Source: Planctomycetota bacterium (GTDB lineage: Bacteria; Planctomycetota; Brocadiia; Brocadiales; Brocadiaceae). Taken from it: a stretch of 34,851 nt of DNA. Positions 28,938-34,851 of this stretch are shown one piece after another. Each line of letters starts with the position of its first letter. Position 1 is the stretch's first letter. The stretch is taken from assembly GCA_023261445.1 (NCBI GenBank), contig JAHFOX010000015.1, forward strand, positions 1 through 34,851, in the 5' to 3' direction. The notes below the pieces were generated by a model, which had not been told where the DNA came from, made no database searches, and was given only the letters and a program-made list of their open reading frames with translations. Position numbers and translations under genes: made by a program.

Positions 28938-30149
28938 ATGACATTAGTACACAACTGGCATTTAGGGAGACGTATGGAATATCCCTATTTTGAATCCAGA
29001 CCAAAACGGCAATTTGCAGCCGTGTTTAACATCAACAGATGTATTGCCTGTCAGACATGCACCATGGCCTGTAAGAGTGCGTGGACTTATAACAAGGGTC
29101 AGGAACATATGTGGTGGAATAATGTGGAGACCAAACCGTATGGCGGTTATCCACAATCCTGGGATGTGAAAACGCTAAAGTTGATTGATAATGGTGAGAA
29201 TACTTGGTACACAGATGAAAAAGACGAAAAATTATCTCCCTATGGAGTATATGAGGGTGATACGATATTTGAGGCAGCCGCAAAGAAGAACCTCAATCAG
29301 TGGGCTGTTGGATATATTCCTGAAGATAAAGAATGGAGGTCTCCAAATTTTGGAGAGGATGTTGCGAAGAGTAATAAGCCAGATGAACATTCATCGCTGC
29401 CAGAACACAGTCGGTGGTTCTTCTATATTCAGAGACTTTGCAACCATTGTACTTATCCGGGTTGTTTAGCGGCCTGTCCCAGGAAGGCTATATATAAGAG
29501 AAAAGAAGATGGAATTGTTCTTATTGATCAGAAAAGGTGCAGAGGTTACAGAAAATGCGTAGAGCAGTGCCCATACAAGAAACCAATGTTTAGAGGCTTA
29601 ACAAGGGTAAGCGAAAAGTGTATTGCCTGTTATCCCAGGATTGAAGGACGAGATCCGATAACAAAAGGGCGTCCCATGGAAACCAGATGTATGGCGGCCT
29701 GTGTAGGCCAAATTCGTCTGCAAGGATTCTTGGATGATAATCCAAAAAACCCAGTCACATGGTTAATCAAGCATGATAAGCTGGCATTACCACTTTATCC
29801 ACAGTTTGGGACAGAGCCGAATATTTATTACATTCCGCCAAGATGGGCACCGAGGTCATATTTAAGACAAATGTTTGGTCCTGGTGTAGATGAAGCAATT
29901 GATAAATTTATGGTACCTTCTCGTGAAAGACTAGCGGTTATGTCATTGTTTAGGATGACACAATCCATTATATTTGAATATAAGATTGAAGAAGGTCCAA
30001 AGGTTTTTGAGACGATGATTCACGGCAAGAAGTTTGAGATGTATAATGATACAGTTATTGGATATGGTGAGGATGGACAAGAAATTGTGAGAACTACCAT
30101 AGAAGAACCTGTCCATATCAGAGATCCGAAGCATTACAATTCAATTTAG
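28938..30149 (+). CDS. nxrB: Nitrite oxidoreductase beta subunit (Fe-S)
   Basis: CIACQTCTMACKSAW, CNHCTYPGCLAACPRKAI, CRGYRKCVEQCPYKK, CIACYPRIEGRDP...CMAACVG; NarH/NxrB type. Confidence 0.92.
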   Translation: MTLVHNWHLGRRMEYPYFESRPKRQFAAVFNINRCIACQTCTMACKSAWTYNKGQEHMWWNNVETKPYGGYPQSWDVKTLKLIDNGENTWYTDEKDEKLSPYGVYEGDTIFEAAAKKNLNQWAVGYIPEDKEWRSPNFGEDVAKSNKPDEHSSLPEHSRWFFYIQRLCNHCTYPGCLAACPRKAIYKRKEDGIVLIDQKRCRGYRKCVEQCPYKKPMFRGLTRVSEKCIACYPRIEGRDPITKGRPMETRCMAACVGQIRLQGFLDDNPKNPVTWLIKHDKLALPLYPQFGTEPNIYYIPPRWAPRSYLRQMFGPGVDEAIDKFMVPSRERLAVMSLFRMTQSIIFEYKIEEGPKVFETMIHGKKFEMYNDTVIGYGEDGQEIVRTTIEEPVHIRDPKHYNSI

Positions 30150-30163
30150 AATTGAGGTTTATT

Positions 30164-30958
30164 ATGGGCGTTGATAGCACTAGTTTTTCAGATCAACAAG
30201 TTGCATCCGGCGTAGTGAATTTGCTTGCACGGAGCGCAATGTATCAGATTTTGTCCGCGTGCTTTCTTTACCCCGAAGAGGAAAACCTTTCGATATTGAA
30301 AAGTCCAGATTTTCAGGAACATGCGAAGGATTTGATGCTGTGTTATGAGGGTGTCGACGATGGTGCAGGGTTAAAAAGATGTTTGAATGAAGTACAGGAA
30401 TTGTACGGAAATGCAAACATCGAAACTTTACAAAGGATATATCAGTGTGTTGTCGGACACACCATGTCTAAAGAGTGTCCTTTATACGAAACCCAATATG
30501 GCGCAGCCCATGTGTATCAGCAAGTTCATGAGTTGGGTGATATTCAGGGTTTTTATAAGGCTTTTGGCTTGGATATCTCTGATGTAGAGAAGGAACGTTG
30601 CGATCATGTAAGTGTGGAGTTGGAATTTATACACTTTTTGTTGTACAAACAAGCATACGCTCTGGAAAACCACGGAGATGAAAAGGTGCAGATATGCGTG
30701 GATGCGCAAAAGAAGTTTTTGAAAGAGCATATAGGGAAATGGGTGCCTCTTTTTGCGGTACTTTTTAGCAGGAAGGCAGGAGAAGGTTTTTATTGTGCAT
30801 TATCTGCCCTGACAAAGGAGTTTTTAAGGCTGGAAATGAAGTTGATGGATATTAAAACTGAGATTTATAAGGAGTCCGATCTCAATCAGGAAGCGGTGGC
30901 TGGCGCCTCTGATGAATGTTTATCCTGTGCTTCTTCTGAAGATTTCAATGAGGAATAG
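30164..30958 (+). CDS. TorD/NarJ-family molybdoenzyme chaperone
   Basis: Helical protein with LLARSAMYQILSACFLYPEEENL and ECPLYETQYG; between nxrB and nxrA. Confidence 0.8.
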   Translation: MGVDSTSFSDQQVASGVVNLLARSAMYQILSACFLYPEEENLSILKSPDFQEHAKDLMLCYEGVDDGAGLKRCLNEVQELYGNANIETLQRIYQCVVGHTMSKECPLYETQYGAAHVYQQVHELGDIQGFYKAFGLDISDVEKERCDHVSVELEFIHFLLYKQAYALENHGDEKVQICVDAQKKFLKEHIGKWVPLFAVLFSRKAGEGFYCALSALTKEFLRLEMKLMDIKTEIYKESDLNQEAVAGASDECLSCASSEDFNEE

Positions 30959-30960
30959 AT

Positions 30961-31914
30961 ATGAGACTCGAATTTGACCCAAGTTTAATTGAAGAAGTAA
31001 TATTTGGAGAATTAAAGGACAGGGAAGAAAAAGGGGATTTTGCTCTTACTGCTGAATATCATTCATATACCGACTCTATATATGAGAATTTCCATTCGGA
31101 CGATAGGCCGTCTCAGTTTAGAAAAGTTGAATGGAATTTCTTTAAAAAACTCGAGTTACCGAAGGTAATAAAAGAGATTTTTGATGAATTTCCTGAGCTT
31201 GAAGGAAAGGCCGGTGGGGGCGTGATTGCAAAGGCAGTGAATCCTTTTGACGAAGGTTCTTATCTTACAAAAGGGATGAACCAGGAGGCTGGCCAAAAAA
31301 GGATTGTTGTCAAGTTGCTATCAGACCGCTTCCAGGAAATTTCCTATCTGAGAAAATTAGTCAGGCATGAATTGATGCATGCCTCTGACATGCTTAGCGA
31401 ATCATACGGCTATCGTGATGAACGACTCGGTGGTAATCCTATGGAAGAAAGTATCGTCAAGGAGCGATATTGTACTTTCTGGGATATTTTTGTCGATAGC
31501 CGATTAATCAGGAAAGGGAAAGAAACGCCGTTTGATAAAGATTGGAGATATAGAGAATTTGAAGCACTCTATAAAAAATTTCCTGACGATGTAAAAATTG
31601 CTATTTTTGATGTCCTCTGGCAAGATGAAAGTTTGACACACGATAAGATATTAGGTCTGGCAAAGGATGTGAATGAGGTGATAAAGATTTCTGAAGGCAT
31701 GCCTATTAGGCATGCCGCCAAAAAGAAAAAGTCAATTTTGCCGGGTGCCCAATGTCCTCTCTGTCAATTTCGTACTTATCGTTGGGCGGAAAATATTGAA
31801 CAAGATGCTTACCTTGTGGATGCAATCAAAAAGGATTTTACCGGCTGGGAACCGGAAGATGGCGTATGTGTTCAATGTACTGAGGCTTATAAGATAAGAA
31901 GTATTGTTTGTTAA
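30961..31914 (+). CDS. Uncharacterised putative zinc metalloprotein (HELMH) with C-terminal zinc-ribbon-like CPLC/CVQC pair
   Basis: YLRKLVRHELMHASDMLSESYG; CPLCQFRTYRW...EDGVCVQCTEAYK; inside the nxr operon. Confidence 0.65.
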   Translation: MRLEFDPSLIEEVIFGELKDREEKGDFALTAEYHSYTDSIYENFHSDDRPSQFRKVEWNFFKKLELPKVIKEIFDEFPELEGKAGGGVIAKAVNPFDEGSYLTKGMNQEAGQKRIVVKLLSDRFQEISYLRKLVRHELMHASDMLSESYGYRDERLGGNPMEESIVKERYCTFWDIFVDSRLIRKGKETPFDKDWRYREFEALYKKFPDDVKIAIFDVLWQDESLTHDKILGLAKDVNEVIKISEGMPIRHAAKKKKSILPGAQCPLCQFRTYRWAENIEQDAYLVDAIKKDFTGWEPEDGVCVQCTEAYKIRSIVC

Positions 31915-31972
31915 TATATATGGTTAAAACTTTTTATATAAATTGTTTTAAATTGAGAAAGGAGTAGGAAAT

Positions 31973-34851
31973 ATGAAACTTACCAGGAGAACTTTCCTAC
32001 AAATAGCAGGTGCGACAGGAGCTACCTTTACTATTGCTAATAAGGCAATGGCATTTCGGTTACTGAAGCCTGCTGTGGAAGTGGGAAATCCGCTGGATGC
32101 CTATCCTGATCGCGCATGGGAAAGTGTATATCGTGATCAGTATAGGTATGACCGAACATTTACCTTTACTTGTTCACCGAATGACACCCATGCCTGCAGG
32201 GTAAGGGCATTTGTAAGAAATGAAGTGGTTATGAGGGTTGAACAGAATTACGACCATCAGAATTACTCAGACCTGTATGGAAACAAGGCCACGAGAAACT
32301 GGAACCCCAGGATGTGCTTAAAAGGGTACACGTTCCATCGCAGGGTTTATGGACCTTACAGGTTAAGATATCCGCTTATTCGAAAAGGGTGGAAACAGTG
32401 GGCAGATGACGGGTTCCCGGAATTGACACCGGAAAATAAATCCAAATACATGTTTGATGCCAGAGGGCAAGATGAATTATTAAAAGCTTCATGGGATGAT
32501 GCGTGGACATACGCTGCAAAAGGGATTTTGCATATTACTAAGAAGTATAGCGGCGAAGAGGGTGCTAAAAAACTTATAGAACAGGGATATCCAAAAGAGA
32601 TGGTTGATCCCATGAAGGGGGCTGGCACACGTACCTTCAAGGGTCGTGGTGGTATGGGGCTCCTAGGCGTAATCGGTAAATATGGTATGTACCGATTTAA
32701 CAATATGCTTTCCCTTGTTGATAGTCATAATAGAGGCGTAGGGCCGGATAAAGCATTGGGCGGAAGGAACTGGTCGAATTACACATGGCACGGCGATCAG
32801 GCTCCAGGCCATCCATTTTCTCATGGATTGCAAACTTCGGATGTAGATATGAATGATATTCGTTTCTCGAAGTTGGTAATACAAACCGGGAAAAATCTTA
32901 TCGAAAATAAGATGCCTGAGGCGCACTGGCTTACCCAGGTTATGGAGAGGGGTGGAAAACTCGTTGTTATTACTCCTGAATACAGTCCATCTGCACAAAA
33001 AGCAGATTATTGGATTCCAATTAGGTGCAATACAGATACAGCGCTATTTCTGGGCTTAACCAAGATATTGATGGATGAGAAACTGTATGATGCAGATTAT
33101 GTGAAAAAGTTTACCGATTTCCCACTACTCGTTAGAACTGATACTTTAAAGAGATTAAAACCAAACGATATCTTCCCAGATTACAAGTTAGAAGATATCT
33201 CCCACGGTCCAAGCTATAAGATTCAAGGATTGCACGATGACCAGAGAGAGATTATAGGAGATTTTGTTGTATGGGATGCAAAGACGAATAGTCCTAAAGC
33301 CATTACAAGGGACGATGTCGGTGATAAGCTGGCGGCTAAAGGCATTGATCCTGCCCTTGATGGTACATTCAAGGTAAAAACCGTGGATGGCAAAGAGATG
33401 GAGGTCATGTCTGTCTTTGAAATGTATAAGATACACCTTAAAGATTATGACATTGACAGCGTAGTCGAAATGACTAATTCTCCAAAAGAGCTAATCGTAA
33501 GGTTAGCACACGATATTGCTACTATAAAACCAGTGGCAATACACTATGGTGAGGGTATTAATCACTGGTTCCATGCAACGCTAATGAACAGGTCTACGTA
33601 TTTGCCGTTGATGTTGACGGGAAATGTAGGCTACAATGGTTCTGGTTCTCATACATGGGCGGGGAACTACAAGGCTGGTAATTTCCAATCAGCGAAATGG
33701 TGCGGTCCTGGGTTTTATGGATGGGTGGCAGAGGATGTATTCAATCCAAATCTCGATCCCAATGCTCCGGCATTGGATTTAAAGGTAAAAGGTCGTGCTT
33801 ACGATGAAGAGGTTGCATATTGGAACCATAATGACAGGCCACTCATTGTAAATACCCCTAAGTACGGACGTAAATGCTTCACGGGTAAGACGCACATGCC
33901 AACACCTACCAAGGTTCTATGGTTTACCAACGTGAACCTGATCAATAATGCAAAGCATGTGTATCAGATGCTTAAGAATGTGAATCCAAACATTGAGCAG
34001 ATTATGTCCACTGATATTGAAATGACGGGTTCCATCGAGTATGCAGACTTTGCATTCCCGGCAAATTCCTGGATGGAGTTTGAGACCCACGAGATTACCA
34101 GTTCGTGTTCGAACCCATTTTTCCAGATATGGAAGGGTGGTATAAGGCCAGTCAATGATTCTAAGGATGATGTGATGATCCTTGCGGGTATGGCGGCCAA
34201 ACTGGGTGAATTACTCAGGGATATGAGATTCAGGGATTTCTGGAAGTTTGCATTGGAGGGAAGACCCGAAGTATATATCCAGAGGTTGTTAGACGGCAGT
34301 ACGACTTCGAAGGGATATACTTTTGATGATATAATAAATGGTAAATACGGTGAACCTGGCGTAGCCCTGTTAAATTACAGGACTTATCCAAGACAGCCAT
34401 TCTGGGAACAGGTACACGAAAGCATTCCATTCTATACCCCACATGGAAGGCTGCAGGCTTACAATGACGAATCTGAAATCATTGAGTACGGTGAGAATTT
34501 CATTGTGCATCGTGAAGGGCCGGAGGCAACGCCTTACCTGCCAAATGTCATTGTAAGTACCAATCCTTATATACGTCCGGATGATTACGGGATTCCAGAA
34601 AGTGCAGAGCACTGGGATGAAAGAACAATTAGGAATATCAAGAAGTCATGGTCTGATACAAAGCAGACAAAGAACTTCTTGTGGGAGAAGGGTTATAAGT
34701 TCTATTGTGTAACCCCAAAATCAAGACATACGGTGCACTCACAGTGGGCAGTAACGGACTGGAACTTTATCTGGAATAACAACTTTGGCGATCCATACAG
34801 AATGGACAAGAGGATGCCCGGTGTAGGGGAACATCAGATTAATATAAACCC
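31973..34851 (+). CDS. nxrA: Nitrite oxidoreductase alpha (molybdopterin) subunit, partial at window end
   Basis: Tat signal MKLTRRTFLQIAGATGATFT; CSPNDTHAC...MCLKG Fe-S motif; SNYTWHGDQAPGHPFSHG; type II DMSO reductase family; open to window end. Confidence 0.92.
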   Translation, partial: MKLTRRTFLQIAGATGATFTIANKAMAFRLLKPAVEVGNPLDAYPDRAWESVYRDQYRYDRTFTFTCSPNDTHACRVRAFVRNEVVMRVEQNYDHQNYSDLYGNKATRNWNPRMCLKGYTFHRRVYGPYRLRYPLIRKGWKQWADDGFPELTPENKSKYMFDARGQDELLKASWDDAWTYAAKGILHITKKYSGEEGAKKLIEQGYPKEMVDPMKGAGTRTFKGRGGMGLLGVIGKYGMYRFNNMLSLVDSHNRGVGPDKALGGRNWSNYTWHGDQAPGHPFSHGLQTSDVDMNDIRFSKLVIQTGKNLIENKMPEAHWLTQVMERGGKLVVITPEYSPSAQKADYWIPIRCNTDTALFLGLTKILMDEKLYDADYVKKFTDFPLLVRTDTLKRLKPNDIFPDYKLEDISHGPSYKIQGLHDDQREIIGDFVVWDAKTNSPKAITRDDVGDKLAAKGIDPALDGTFKVKTVDGKEMEVMSVFEMYKIHLKDYDIDSVVEMTNSPKELIVRLAHDIATIKPVAIHYGEGINHWFHATLMNRSTYLPLMLTGNVGYNGSGSHTWAGNYKAGNFQSAKWCGPGFYGWVAEDVFNPNLDPNAPALDLKVKGRAYDEEVAYWNHNDRPLIVNTPKYGRKCFTGKTHMPTPTKVLWFTNVNLINNAKHVYQMLKNVNPNIEQIMSTDIEMTGSIEYADFAFPANSWMEFETHEITSSCSNPFFQIWKGGIRPVNDSKDDVMILAGMAAKLGELLRDMRFRDFWKFALEGRPEVYIQRLLDGSTTSKGYTFDDIINGKYGEPGVALLNYRTYPRQPFWEQVHESIPFYTPHGRLQAYNDESEIIEYGENFIVHREGPEATPYLPNVIVSTNPYIRPDDYGIPESAEHWDERTIRNIKKSWSDTKQTKNFLWEKGYKFYCVTPKSRHTVHSQWAVTDWNFIWNNNFGDPYRMDKRMPGVGEHQININ

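Noticed and set aside
32356-32998. Two minus-strand ORFs opposite nxrA
   Set aside because: Antisense to conserved NxrA coding sequence; no independent support.
1-34851. Mobile elements, CRISPR arrays, phage genes, toxin-antitoxin or other defence genes
   Set aside because: No transposase, integrase, cas, phage or defence-type protein recognised; gene content is housekeeping plus NXR metabolism.

Overview
The window looks like chromosome from an anammox planctomycete (Candidatus Kuenenia/Brocadia/Jettenia/Scalindua type). I inferred this from gene content only; no search was run. The left half is housekeeping: glmS (partial, -), lpxD (+), then minus-strand fabF-acpP-fabD-fabH-plsX-rpmF and alaS-recA-thpR-gltX. 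A middle accessory stretch holds a seven-repeat RCC1 propeller protein with a detached, frame-disrupted Ig-like tail, a clear intrinsic terminator, and a Lys/Glu-rich secreted protein. The right half (about 17.5-34.85 kb, all +) is a nitrite oxidoreductase (NXR) supercluster. It contains a cupredoxin, a CydA-like membrane protein without CydB, five consecutive c-type cytochrome genes (10 CXXCH motifs, one gene fused to an NxrC-like heme b domain), a tandem-USP/PCP_red fusion, nxrC, nxrB, a TorD/NarJ-type chaperone, an uncharacterised HELMH putative metalloprotein, and a Tat-dependent nxrA cut by the window end. The core NXR locus is known from anammox bacteria. The less described parts are the accessory electron-transfer module with altered heme ligands, the HELMH protein beside nxrA, and several regulatory structures: a candidate rpmF/fab attenuator, a structured nxrC leader, and three promoters sharing TTGACAAAC.
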